Below, in pieces: positions 49,503-61,714 of a DNA stretch of 64,000 nucleotides. The position numbers and the translations under genes were made by a program. Numbering within the stretch: position 1 is the stretch's first letter; every line of letters starts with the position of its first letter. The DNA is taken from the NCBI GenBank assembly GCA_015501055.1, contig JADNYV010000015.1:62001-126000 (forward strand), written 5' to 3'. Source of the stretch: Mucidula mucida (Eukaryota; Basidiomycota; Agaricomycetes; Agaricales; Physalacriaceae). The notes under the pieces were generated by a model that ran no database searches, was not told the origin of the DNA, and saw only the letters and a program-made list of their open reading frames with translations.

Positions 49503-50280
49503 ACTTGAGGCGCTGTCGATGCAATGCGTTTACTGTCCGAACGCAGCGCACTCGGGGAATACAGTTGCACGCGCGTACCCTGCATAGGCGAGTCAGCGCC
49601 ATTGTCAGAGAAGAGAAGAGGACGCACCGTCTTGATTCTTCCGTGTCTCTGGTACGGAAGATATTTCCCATAACCATCTATCCTTGAGCTCATTTGTCTT
49701 CCTGAGTGCGCGACGCTCCTCAATCATTTCGCTTCTTGAGCGATATCCCGGGGAGAACGACCCAACAAACGGCATGTCCGACCACGTACGAGTGTCGATG
49801 CAAGTTGGCCTGATACCGATGATGAGGACACTGCCGTTATACCAGCAAGGCAGAGCGCAAGACGTCCTCCTCAGATTGGCTTCGACTTGAAGCGTTGTAG
49901 GATAGCAAGGTCAAAGCGCAGGTCAAGGACTTCCGGCCCGAAAACTAAGTGATCGAGGTTGCTTAACTTGTAAATTAACAGGACGGAAAAGAAAATCTAG
50001 AGATTACATGGACGCAGCTCAGGAAGATAAACTCCACTCAGAAATTACTGGATCGTCGTCCTGTCGTTAGTCGATTTTCTTGCAGCTGCGTGACTCTGTC
50101 TATGCCGCGTCAACGACGATCGATGGCCAAACGTCTTATCGCATTGTTTGCACGCAAAACGTCGCGCTACAGTTTGTCAGAATCACCAAGCGCAAGTCCA
50201 TCTATGTGCGCACTTTTACCCACACTTGAAGCCTTGAAATTTTCATCCTCCAGCTTGCACAATGCACTTCGAACAGATGT
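49503..50280. repeat. Degenerate duplicated block, copy 2
   Basis: The part at 49503-49870 matches the second half of 46228-46720, and 50039-50270 matches its first half, both in the same orientation. Similarity is patchy, with many small gaps, so the duplication is old. No protein family is recognised in either copy. Confidence 0.55.
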
Positions 50281-50693
50281 ATGACACATGGGCTACTGGG
50301 CGCGGTTAGTCTTTCATTTTGCCCGCGATCTGTGCGTATGAAAGAATTACATGGTTTGTTGACAGTCATATTGCTGGGATCGTCTTGTAGTACGTCGGAC
50401 GGTGGAACTTCATAGGGAATATATCCGGAGTCGGACGGCGACAACATGTTATGGCCGGACGAAGAGGGCAATCCAGTCGTGGCTGGCAAGAACAAGGTGT
50501 CGTGCGGTAAGTCCACTGCTGGCCTGAGCATAGCGTTGTTGTTCGGAACAGAGTTCATCATGGAAAGAGACAGTGACAAAACTGAATCGGAGAGCTCTAC
50601 CTTTTCAACATTTTGGCCACCTCTTTTATAGGATACCACTTCTTCTCCGAATGGCCATGCAATCATGGAAGCCAAGGCTCTATTTGGACCCAT
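50281..50693 (-). other. Possible coding fragment, unknown
   Basis: A minus frame contains NSVPNNNAMLRPAVDLPHDT and SPSDSGYIPYEVPPSDVLQD, with a composition typical of the disordered part of a regulatory protein. No domain, secure start or splice structure is visible. Confidence 0.25.
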
Positions 50694-53278
50694 CAGAATT
50701 GCCAGCTACGAAAAGCGATGTCAAGCGCCAATATCAATATCGAAGTATGATGGGACGAGCGATCTCACTCGCGAGGTCAGTCATACGGAGTCTAGGGATC
50801 CGCCCATAAGGCCATACAGCACCTACTTTTGGGGTGTACGGGGACAGTACAACCCGTGTACTACGGACAGTGAACAAGAGACATGAGAAGGAGATGTCCC
50901 GGGTAAGTGTCACACTTAACACATACAATCCCTCCACCTCCCAGGCTCAATCCCGTCGAGTTAGCGGGGTGCCGTACCGTACCCGTATTGTACGGGTACA
51001 CCGCAAGGAGTCTTATTTACGGGAGCCGTACAAGCCGTCACTGTAAACCGTTACTGTGCGCCGGGTAGTAAGTAGGAACAAAGTAGGAACGATCATCTTC
51101 AGACTCCTCATAGATAGATAGATATATTTTGGAAGTTGAGACTAGCGCCGGGTGCGGATCCCTAACGGACTCGCAGGTACACCCCATCAAACCCCACTCA
51201 GAGTCCGAGGTGTCAATTTCTCCCATCCATCCATCGCAGAAGAAACCGGCGTTTCAAGGACAAGCTTACCATCCAGAGTCCCACCAGAAAGTCATGTAAA
51301 TATGCTGGAATATGCATATTACCCAAGATTCCCACAGTATCAGCTTTCCTCACCTAGTATGTTACTTCTTCTATCTATACCACTGAACCGTTATACCAGT
51401 TTGATGCACCATTCTGAAATACACGCGTATGCGAACACTCTTTGCCCAAATGTCACCCTCCGATCATTATGCGAAGAGATCGATGTGCGGGATTCTATAT
51501 GATTGTTCAGAAAAAGAAGAAATATCCCTGTCCTTGTCCCTTGCTGATAGTATGACCCTTAGCTTCCACTTGGTGATTGGCATTCATGTAACATGATGCC
51601 CGCTTAAAACCTATTGTTCATAGTACGTGTAACCCAGAAGACTAGCGGCCGCGTTGCACACAAAAATTGGGAACACGGCTTTTTTTTGCAAGGCGACCAG
51701 CTAAGGATACGATTCTGGGAGCATCAAGGCTTGCAATGGTTCGCATATCCTGTGACTGAAAGTCACTCTGACATATTGTGCTCTTAGGCTGATGAGCGCT
51801 TGCGCCACAATTAGTGCCCATGCAACAACGTAAAGAGACTGTTATACCTCCGAGTGCACGGTCGAGCAAATGACATATGTGGCGCCTGGTTGTAGGGAGA
51901 TCTTACTGTATGATATTAGCATGCTCTCCCGGCCATAGTAGTGTCCGTCAATGAGGGAGATTGATTTTCTATGCTCTAATGGAAGCACGGCAAGGTGAAC
52001 ACTGATGAAGGAGCACGTCTTCAGATAAGGGATACTTGCAGATTTTGATGCAAGCAGGAAGGAGTAAGGCATGCTAAACAAAAGGGACTTACAGTAACGA
52101 GGCAGTGTGAGGAACGAGAAGATTCAAAGGAAAACCTTTTGCTCCGCGCCATGATTGTATCATTGGTCCTTCCCCTCTCCTCGCCATTCCCTCTCCTACC
52201 CATCACAAGTGAGCGAGAAAACCTAAATAAGGGTGTGCCCTCGTCGAGGTTTACTTGTGGTTGCCGACATGTCGGGGTATAACGACGATAACAACAACAA
52301 CCGAGTCCTGGGATGGCAAGGCACCAGTGCCGAGTCGCTCGTGAAGAGCTCAGATTGATGGATACCGGACGAGTAGAAGATACGAGCTTTGCGGTGAAAA
52401 CCAATTACGAATGTATAATCAGACTCAAACAATGTATGATCAAATATGAGGACCAACATAAGAGCCGCACCACAGAATTCACCTCTAGAAAGAGTGTGAA
52501 GGTAGAATCTAGCAGGTGTTACCCAGGTGAAGTCAGATCGGACAGATTTGGAAAGCCAAGTGGTGTTGTGGACCAAGCAGACTCGGCGGAGGACTGGACG
52601 GGACGGTCCCAAGTGAAGATGAGCGGGAAGTAACTCAGCTCTGCTATTCAAACAATCTGCGGAGAAGTGATGAAGAGTTCTTGACATGATGCTTGCTTGG
52701 AACGTCTACCAACGCTGTGTTCAGATACCGAGGGCACTGACCGATGTTTGTGATACCGTCTGGATTATAGCCGTCGAAGCTGGAAGAAAACCTCTCATTT
52801 CTTGCCGCGTACCTGATGGTCTTTGATCATTTTCATATTTAACTTTCGGTCGGGTCAATGCGATTCGTTGGCTCTCGATGGGAGAAGTAAGCTTCTTGTT
52901 GGAGGTTGGTTGACAGAGGTGAGGGGCAAGAGAAGCTTGCATATTGTCGCGATCAGCGAATACGCAAAAAGCGATTTATTGACAGATGAAGAACAGATCA
53001 TTTGTACTCGGGCGTCCCGGGCCTGTGTTTCGAATCGAGGGTGTATGAAATCGTTTCCGACAAACCTCGTTCGTGTCCAGAGGACGTAGATTGCAACTAA
53101 GGGACCAAGCGAGGCAGCAATCTTCCAATACACGCGCCTTTTGAGAGGTGAGATCGTTAAGACGCCCATCAATCAAGGCGTCGTCAAGTTTTTCCCTTCA
53201 GAGTATAAAGAATATCAGTGCTTGGCGTCGAAGCGGGAGGTAGCAAAGTCCAATTGAAATAAATCAAAGGGTAGGGAA
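50694..53278. other. Gene-poor stretch, 2.6 kb
   Basis: No gene supported. A hairpin with 9-bp arms (GTACCCGTA) sits at 50979-50999. A minus frame at 51842-52081 contains ISLQPGATYVICSTVHSEV, which recalls the C-terminal beta domain of calpain-type proteases but is too short to call. A minus frame at 52855-53172 has one possible membrane segment. Confidence 0.4.
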
Positions 53279-53808
53279 TGTTATGAATCACCATATTTTC
53301 ACACTTTCACATCTTATCATATCTTATCGGGGGCCTTGTCTTATCAACCAACGGACTGTTTCATCATCTGTTCCGTCACCGATCATACCCCTTTTCATTA
53401 CCGAAGCCGTACTCATGTCGGACACACGTCCAACACATGGATGACATCATACATGCTGATACCTCATGGACTCCCTATTGTATACACACCGCCGACACTC
53501 GTAGTACACATAGTCGTTTCAGTATTATTACTTACATGCAGTTACCACTCGTATTTAATGGTTTCACGGACTAGTAGCATACAACACTGGGTCAAGGGCG
53601 TGGAGCATCCCTAGTGGAAACGCGTATGGACAAGGAGTCTCAAACACAGACTTACTAGTATATAAGCAGTAGTGTAGTATCATTGTACTTTAGTTCCGAT
53701 CTCGTTTATACACCTGGCCTAGCCTAGTCTTACGAACGCGAACGCTTTCTTCCTTAGTTTCTTGCTGTGGTACCTGGTTGAGTCTCGTGGCTTAGTCAGT
53801 CGCTAACA
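53279..53808. mobile_element. Solo LTR of a retrotransposon (530 bp)
   Basis: Begins TGTTA and ends TAACA, a perfect terminal inverted repeat, and is flanked by a perfect 5-bp duplication GGGAA (53274-53278 and 53809-53813). A core promoter-like CTAGTATATAAGCAG lies near 53655. There is no coding sequence. It fits a solo LTR left by recombination between two LTRs; TGTTA...TAACA ends are common in Copia-type elements, but the family is not certain. Confidence 0.85.
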
Positions 53809-54611
53809 GGGAAAGAGAATGAAAAAATATTGGAAGACAGTAAAATGGTGCGTCAGAGACAAAGCGCAGGCTGGAGAAAGCGGGGACGATGTACGTACCA
53901 TCGCAGGAGGGTTGGTCAATATGAATTGTGACATTGACGGTCACACCCTTCCCGACCCAATGTTGAACGGTATGCAGGTGTGAAGAGCGTCTATCTGACT
54001 GGCTCGGGATTCCAGGCTTTAGTAAGATCACATTATAGACCTAGCTTTCCGGCAAATGTCCGTGCATTTCAATGTGTTATCATCTTCTGATCAACATGTT
54101 GATCAATAGCCGGTGAGCTTTATTATGTATTGTGTACACTATAGCTGGGCGGCGCTTGTTGATACTTATACAAACGTGGCACTACTTCCGTTCTATGGTT
54201 CATCGCCCTCTCCCGTCTTCTTGTAATGTTATTCGTGCGCGATGGAGGACAGACGCACGACGCATCAATCTTACCGGTGCGCCTGAAGTTCTATACGTTG
54301 ATCTGTACCGCGGGCACTGGAATCAGAAATTGACTGTGCTCAAGAGGTTACAGAGGCTGGATGGTGATGACTGGTGCCATTTAGCAAATCCACACACGTT
54401 AGCCAGAAGAGCGCACATATTGGAATCATATTACAGTATTTGTATACAGTCTTCGGAGTCACAGGCGCCATGGTTGGAGAAGAAACAGATGACGAGTAAG
54501 CTCACAGCTCAGTGGTAGAAGGAGCACCTAGCAGGTGCCCCAGCCCAGGGACCTGGGAAAGGTGGCGCAATTTTATGATCATGATTTCCAAAAACAGTTC
54601 GATGGCCCGAT
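53809..54611. other. Intergenic between solo LTR and tRNA-Thr
   Basis: No gene supported. On the minus strand a TTTTT run at about 54590-54594 lies some 18 bases after the tRNA and would serve as its RNA polymerase III terminator. Confidence 0.45.
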
Positions 54612-54695
54612 TTCCCTCTAGCCGACTTGAACGACTGACCTCATCATACAGTTTTCGTGTACTAGTGATGCGCTCTACCGCTGAGCTAAGAGGGA
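54612..54695 (-). tRNA. tRNA-Thr(AGU) with intron
   Basis: Full cloverleaf on the minus strand: acceptor TCCCTCT/AGAGGGA with A73; D arm GCTC AGCGGTA GAGC; anticodon stem CATCA/TGATG with loop CTAGTA, anticodon AGT; an intron of about 11 bases directly 3' to the anticodon; T arm AGTCG TTCAAGT CGGCT. A box TAGCTCAGCGG and B box GTTCAAGTC are normal. A T5 terminator follows. CCA is not encoded, as expected in a eukaryotic nucleus. Confidence 0.93.
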
Positions 54696-54960
54696 TTGCA
54701 TATTTTTCGGTCCATAGCTATTCATAATGTGAATGAAAAATGGATTCTTACCCTTGAAGTGTACCTGACTCTTCCTTGTTCCCAACCACAATATGATTCA
54801 CGTATCAGCTGCCTGGATCAGCTGAGAACCGAGGACCCATTCTCCCTTCCAAGTACCGGCTCAGGTGCACGTCCGCTCTTCGCCCCGCCCTTCAAGCGCG
54901 TCTCAGGAACGTTGACGCCTATATCACCCGCTCGCTCTTTACTGTTGAACGACTCTCACG

Positions 54961-56071
54961 ATGGTCTTTGGCTTTGGTAGAAAGTGGAATCCGGAGGGGC
55001 TGGTGCGTTACACATCGCTTACTTATAAGTCTTGCTAACCAGCAGTAGCATGTCTACATCACGGGCGGCAGTCAAGGCCTCGGGTTGTCATAATGGTGCA
55101 AAAGGGCGCCCACGTATCCATTGTCGCGCGGAATCAAGAGCGCCTGAATAAAGCTGTCGAGTTGCTCAACGTACGTGGCCATCTTTAGTCCATTACGCGC
55201 AGTGTTGACCGCCCTCCAGACCCATAAGAACTCCCCCGACCAAAAGATTCACGCGTATTCCTACTCTTTGTATACGGCAAAAGAGTCGACAGACGCGCTC
55301 GATGCGGCGTGCGCTCCGTTCGACGGCAAGGCGCCCGATGCAATCATTGCTTGTGCCATGACGGAGGAAGACCTTGACCATGGTATGAAAGAGTCGTATT
55401 GGGTTCAGGCGTGGACAGCGTGGGCCGCAGCAAAGATGATGGTCCGCCAAAAGCGATACCACGAGAAATCCAAGATCGTCCTCGTCTCATCCATGGTAGG
55501 ATTAATGACGTTTGTCGGATGGTCCAATTACTCTCCGGGCAAGTTTGCTCTTCGAGGTGCGTACGCGTCGTGTACCTCCTATACCTCGCTAACTTCATAT
55601 AGCTCTGGGCGACAATCTGAACTGATGCTGTACACGCCCAATATCTCTGTGCACACGTATTTCCCTCCAACCATGTTCACGGCCTCTTATGAGGAGGAAA
55701 ACATGAGCAAGCCGGCTATCACGAAGGAGATTGAAGGCGCAGATGATGGTCAGACGGCGGACCAAGCAGCGCAGGCTCTGTGGCGCGGCTTGGAGAGGGG
55801 CGACGCGCACATTTCTGGTGACTTGTTGACCAATATCTTTAGGGCGGGTACGCGTGGGGCAGCACCTAAAAATAACTGGATTGTCGACGCGTTTTTAGAT
55901 TGGGTGTCATTCGTGAGTTTGTTCCATTTTGGCGTACGTGAGTTTGAAACTAGCGATGTTTAGATGTTCGTACCCGTATGGCGAGCGTCTGTTGACCGCA
56001 AAGTGAAAGCACATGCGAAGGAGCATGAGAAGTATCTCCAAGGTAAAGGGTTCTTCGAGATGCCTCTTTGA
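54961..56071 (+). pseudogene. 3-ketodihydrosphingosine reductase, decayed
   Basis: Short-chain dehydrogenase of the TSC10/KDSR type, which reduces 3-ketosphinganine with NADPH in the ER during sphingolipid synthesis. It opens MVFGFGRKWNPEG, then after an intron HVYITGGSQGLGLS (the cofactor loop), KGAHVSIVARN, SYSLYTAKES, TEEDLDHGMKESYWVQAWTA, the active-site VGWSNYSPGKFALRG, ISVHTYFPPTMFTASYEEEN, and the C-terminal GKGFFEMPL. Lesions: TAA in frame at 55091-55093 with a shift right after GLGLS; about ten residues missing before TEEDL; and a frame break after the splice at about 55612 (read-through of that intron keeps frame instead). Not likely to make the normal enzyme. Confidence 0.85.
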
Positions 56072-56338
56072 TATTCGGTATTTATTGAGTGAGTGTTTGT
56101 CAACTGGCTTGAGAAGTGCGCTTGTCTCACATGGAACCTAGCGTAATATATCTATGAATGCTAATGAGGACTTGGTTCGCTTCATCGCCTGACATGTGAT
56201 CAGCTGTGGCATATGTCGCCGATACCACCATATGCACCGTGACTCAAAATCTATGGCCATTTTCACGATGCTGGCCTGAGGGACGACCGTTCGCACCTGT
56301 CTGATGTCGGTGGTAAGCCACCACATCCTCCTCTGACG

Positions 56339-56830
56339 GGGAGTAACGTTTAGATGTCCGTGCCTGACCGGATAGTGAAAGCGTGCGCGAAGGAGCACGA
56401 GTATAAAGGGTTCTTTGAGATGTCCATGGAATTTCGCGTATCTTCTGGCGTGAGTGTTGATACCTCGCGTCCTTGGGGGAGATAGACCGATTGTGTACGG
56501 TCTACGCAACCGGCGGCAGCCAAGGCCAATTTGGGTTTCGCTTGCTATGATAATGTAAGTGATTATCTAGGTATGATTCCAGCTGCGCTTTGATTCTTGA
56601 CCGCTTTCCAGACGCACGAGAAATTACCGGCCGAAAGTTCAGAGATACTTCTGTTCTCTCTACAAGGCAAAGGAGTCGTCGCATGTGCTTAATGCAGCAT
56701 TTTTACTATTTGGTGGGAAGGCATGCTTTGTGGGGCGCCCCAAGTCTTGGGATGAATAAGGAGATCGTATTGGTTTCAAGCCTGGATAGCTGAGGGTGCT
56801 GGTGGGCGATTTCATGAGAAATCATCGCCG
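56339..56830 (+). pseudogene. Fragments of further 3-ketodihydrosphingosine reductase copies
   Basis: 56339-56435 repeats the last exon of the preceding gene (KVKAHAKEHE becomes IVKACAKEHE, then YKGFFEM). 56497-56830 repeats its first half: VYATGGSQGQ for VYITGGSQGL, then a counterpart of the exon holding YSLYTAKES, with stops and indels. Because a 3' end comes before a 5' part, at least two extra tandem units were once present. Confidence 0.75.
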
Positions 56831-56986
56831 ACTTTCAACTTTCGTCGGAACTCTCCTAAAAGCTTGCGTTCGTTGAAATCGTTCTATTTCCCTTGACAGT
56901 TTCGTTGACATGCTCTCCCAGTATTCCACAACGATCTCCTGTCTAAACCACACCTCACATCTACGTGCATTCTCGGCATGGAGTAT

Positions 56987-59900
56987 TCAACGTACATTCG
57001 ACGTTGTTCCGAAACGTTGGTACGCCAGCTCTAAACCCATGTTCGCCGCTCCATCACCTGACATTCCATTAGACGCATCAAATGTCGCCAATACCATCAC
57101 TGGCGCCTGTGTACGAAACGTTGCCCATGGCCAACATTCGGCCTCAAATTCAGACGCGGATTCAAGTTGACATTTGTGAGCGCCGTATAAATCTGCGCCT
57201 GTTGGTTGATGAGCACCTAAACTGGCAAGCTTAAAGTGAGTTTGACCCACTGGTGTCGGGCGTCTCTCCTCTTGTCTATAGCCTTCACCTACGAAATACT
57301 TGTCTAATCTTTCGATTGTTACCTGCAGGAGAGTAGCAGCTACGTCCATGCCCATTTTGCGCTGGTAAATCCACCCATGATACCACGACCGGCGTTCCGG
57401 TGCAGCAAGCTGGTGAAGTGTGTAACGGTCGCAGATTTTGCGTAGGGTGTTCCGACAGTAAGTCCAACTCTCATGGTTCGAGCTCATCTGCATGACGCGC
57501 TGAAGGACGTCTAGGTTACCTGCGGAGCCTTTTGAGGTGGAAAGGGAAACGATCATGCAGATCGTGAGGAGATTATCCTTCTGGAGAATGTAAGGAAGAC
57601 TCAGATCATCTGTGGCTGTGCTTGTGCTCCCTGACAGGTTACAGGTACTCAACCACCGTGTCATCCACGCCCAAGTCGTCCACTAGAGTACAGGGATAAT
57701 TCTCGAACTATGTGGAACATGTCTTCTTGACGGAAAATTTGATACGCATGTTGGACGCGATTACGGAGGGAGCGGGTGAAGACGAGTGTAATAATGGTGA
57801 GCAGATCCCTGTCGGTTAAGCGTCCAAAGCGGTCCAGCCAGTCGCTCTGACTCTTCCAGGTTTGCGCGAGTATAGTGAGGAATGCCGTGTCACTCCAGAC
57901 GTCTGCATTCTCACGAGTGAAAAGTGAATCAGAAGCGGGGGATGTAAACAAGCACAGGCATAGGGACAGAGAATTTGACCGGATCGTTGGGATCCTGTTT
58001 GTTGTCAGGTCTGTCTTCAGTGCAAAAAGACTTCCGATGACTCTGAAACATATAGCAGTTCCATCTTTTTGTCGTTCGAGATTCGAACGTCGTAGATCGT
58101 AGCGGAAGCTCTTGAGACAGCGGATCAAAATTTCGAGGGTTTCGACAAGTAAAATCCCCATGTCGTCCGCATTAGAACCTGTTACGAGGTGTCTGCGTAA
58201 CGATTCGGTATGCATAGCTATGGACGCAGGAGGCGTGAATACGCTGTCAACTTCGGAATCGGCGTTTGAGAGGAAATAGTTGATTACTGCGAGGTGGAGT
58301 GGAATATCGATCTCTCGGGGCTCCGACAATCTTGGAGACTTGGAAATTTGCAAGCATGACCCCCAGCACAATTCGCATGAAGTCACGAATGTCCGTACTC
58401 CGTTCGACAGCCTCCGCGATGGTACAAGCGATGGGGTCATTATAGGGATGCCGTTCGTATGCAAAAGCTTGGAGTAATTTAGTGAACCAAATTGGGTCGA
58501 ATTGCTCAGAGAAATGGTCTAGCGGGGTATAGTCCAGGTTTCGCTTCTCTCTGGTGCTCTGTACTTTGAGCATGAGCACGTGCCAGACTGATAAGTGGAG
58601 TTTGGTGTGCTTGTGAAGAAAGAAGCTACGGGCTGTGCGTATTTCGGCCTCTTTGTCTGCAACGCGACCCGAGCTTGGGAGGTCGAATTTTGTGAAATAT
58701 CGGCCGTATTCAACGGCCAAACAAGTTCATTGCCATATGGTGGGTAGTACGTGAGGTGCCTCGCCAGGATGGAGCGCATGATTCGCTGGAACTTCTCCCC
58801 AGATGCCGCATCCGACTTTACAAGCGTAATTTTTTGTCTTGGTCGTGGCATCCTCTACGACGTCGGCGATCAACAGCTTCTCATCATAAATCCATGTCAC
58901 GCAACTCGCCATTGTAGAGTAGCTCCCGAAATTGCACGCATTGGGAAAGTGAGAGACCACCCAGTGCTTGGATTACAATGCTTCGTACCGTTAAGTTGGA
59001 CGAAGTATCGTATAACCAGCGGATCGCGTCAACAGGCACACCTCTGTCCGGAGAGTTCACGATGCGCAATTCCTGCTCTTTCAGGGGCTCGCTAGAAGTG
59101 GTACGATGTACAAGCCGGTACATCGTACTCGAGATCAGAGTAGAGATGGGTCACTGTGGGTAGACTATCGGAAGAGCTTGACTGACGATATACGCCGTAT
59201 AAGCTCCGGCGGAATATGGCAATGATGAAGATGGCGATACGTTGGTTTAGTGGCAGGAGATATACAAGCAGTCCAGAGGAGAATATCGCAACGGCGCTGT
59301 GCATCAGGACAGGTATCAAGCCAACGATTATAGGTACATGCCACTTTGTAGCCCTGAGAAGCGGTACTGGCGGATGAGACTGCGGTCGCGAGGCGTGCCG
59401 GACGGTATGGACACGTATTGATGGAACCATTGTTTGACCAACACGGAAAGTAACGCGGTTGTTAGACTCAGTGAAAGGCTCACGAACCAGAGCCCGTTCA
59501 CCCATACAATGGACGAAGACTGGGGCTCGGTAGAAGCAGGGGTGAGTGCTGAGAACGGAACGTCGTTGACGGAAGTCCCGTTGAGCGATGCGCGCTGGAT
59601 GTTGACAAGCTCGTATACCAGCGATGTCAAAATGGTAAGTATCCGCCGGCATCTGTAAAGCTTGCGAGGTCTGCGCTACAAAAGTCGTGTGAAAAACATG
59701 GAGCTACTCACGAAAACCAAGAGAACATCGACACTATCCCTGGAGTCTTCTACCATTTCGAAATCATGCATTTGGCTCTCGTCGAGATACGTTCTCCAAA
59801 GGCGGGCATGTGGTCCCGTTTCTTCGTACACGGCACCTGGAGGATATTTGTTTTCGTAATGAAAGGCATTTGGACCTGGCGATGATTACTTTTATGAGCT

Positions 59901-61000
59901 ATCTGCTGAAGAAATACGTACCAGTCGTCGACGGCTTTTCCTGTTGCTGCCGTTGGCGAGCAAACCCGAATAATCGATGATTGCGGGTGTATATTGGGAT
60001 AGTGAAGTCACCTGCATCTTGGACCTCGGAGTGAGGAGGTGCAGCAGGTGGAAAAGAAACTGCAGGAGGCGGGCTAGCAGGAGGCGTCGGTGGTATATTC
60101 GCGGCATGGTCGCTAGGCAGGGGTTGCGGGGCGACTGGAGGAGCAGATTCCCATGGACGCGACGTTGGAAGTATGTGACTGCTACCTGGATATAGATGAC
60201 TAGGATAGACAGGGTTCGAGTATGAGATTGGGTCAATACCGGCGGGTAGATTCGATGCATGCTCCGGACGAGTTCTCTGGGTCTGACTCACATACGTATG
60301 TGGCGATAGCGTATGATATTCATGCAGCAATGGGGGTGCAGATGCCTGTGCTGAGGGGAAGAAGTTATGCATTCCATCTTGTGGACGCACCCGCCACGGG
60401 TCGTGAACTTGAGGTGAATGTGTAAGGACTCTCCGGAAGAGAGATCGGACTGGATGGTAGTGGCTGAGATTTTTCTGGTGGCGGATATCCCTCGTCTTGT
60501 GGATGAGACGGCGGTATTTCGGACGGCATTTGTGCCCATCTCACTGTACGTGCCAGTCTCGATGAACTCGTGATGCTAGAGGAAGCAACAGCACCCGAAG
60601 TGAGCGGGTGGTCAGTGCATTTGAACTTGAATCGCTGGCTGAAAGCTCTACTAGTATAGGGCCAGATGATAGAGGAAGCGGTAGAGGTGGGATGAAAGGC
60701 GAGGGCTCTGAGTCTGCATCGGAATACAAGGACTGTGATAGTACAACAGCAGGGATGGATTCCGTTGGCGATGCCAAATGGGACATTGGATACATTGGTC
60801 CTTGAACTTGTGAGGATAAATTAGGCCATGGGCGTCATATAGACGAAGGGTGGAAGCCAGCGGTAAAGGTTCCAGTGACGGTACTGGTATCTCATCTTCG
60901 ATAACGGTAGTGCGAGGATCTGAACTAGCCACTTGCGAGAAATGCAGGGCGGGGGGGTTTCCCCAAGGACCAGTTATCATCGATGAATGGTCGACGATCA
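56987..61000 (-). pseudogene. DUF6535 membrane protein gene, decayed
   Basis: Minus strand. A Pro/Ser-rich N-terminus (IPPSHPQDEGYPPPEKSQ, PPTPPASPPPAVSFPPAAPP) is followed by the DUF6535 region: DSVDVLLVF, VYELVNIQRASLNGTSVNDV, VNGLWFVSLSLSLTTALLSV, LVKQWFHQYVSIPSGTPRDR, and in a different frame KWHVPIIVGLIPVLM and SSGLLVYLLPLNQRIAIFII. A helical C-terminal region follows (ADVWSDTAFLTILAQTWKSQ, YCRNTLRKICDRYTLHQLAA). Frame changes occur near 59615 and 59345 (one A short in CTACAAAGTGG), a TGA replaces an expected Cys codon near 59155, and further frame changes lie near 58700 and 58350. Function of the family is unknown. Ends are approximate. Confidence 0.7.
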
Positions 61001-61714
61001 AGATGAAGACGTCGTGAACAATGATTTACCGCATGTATCAATATGCTAGGTTCCACAAACCGTGAGGGAAAGAGAAACGTGCACGACATGTGCTCTGGAT
61101 ACGCTGTGTCTGCCCCTTATAGAGGTCACGGTACTGGTCGACGAATGGCAGGCCTGAATCGACGGCCGCACTTCAAACCGCAGATTACGCGGGGTGATGC
61201 GGTCATTAACATCCCAAATTCCTCGTGGAGATGATTGACGAGGCTCTTGACATGGCTGGAGGGAGTCGACGCTCACATCGCGGGCGACTTTGTGAACTAA
61301 TAGTAAATGTTTAATACGGGTACCCGGGTGTGGTATCATGGCCTCGTTTCTGGAGTGGCTGTGAGCCGTAGATTGTATGATCTCGCCATAATGTACTCCT
61401 AACATGATGTTCATATCCTTGATACGTGCTCCGGTTGATTGACAGGTACGTACATGTGAATGAGCATCTCTAGGGCAAGCAGTTTTGAGCTATGAAGTCA
61501 ATACGGGAAAGTAAGTTTATTATGACTAAGATACTCATGCTGTTCAAGTCACAGCTATCTCTCATCATTCTGCTACATAACACTGAAAACGAGAATTATC
61601 TGCGCCACGCCATCCCACTGAATATGGATGAGTATTTTAAAAGTATAGCATAACACAGTGGCACGTACCACAATACCAACAGTCAAGAAGACCTAGAGGA
61701 TCACTAGATACTGG
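61001..61714. other. Intergenic
   Basis: No gene supported. The left part may hold the first exon of the decayed DUF6535 gene; the right part is the 3' flank of the FAD oxidase gene. Confidence 0.35.

Noticed and set aside
50202..50693. Possible regulatory protein fragment
   Set aside because: Kept only as a low-confidence note; no domain and overlaps the degenerate duplicated block.
51842..52081. Calpain-like C-terminal fragment (LQPGATYVICSTVH)
   Set aside because: Only one short motif; no catalytic domain or second conserved block nearby.
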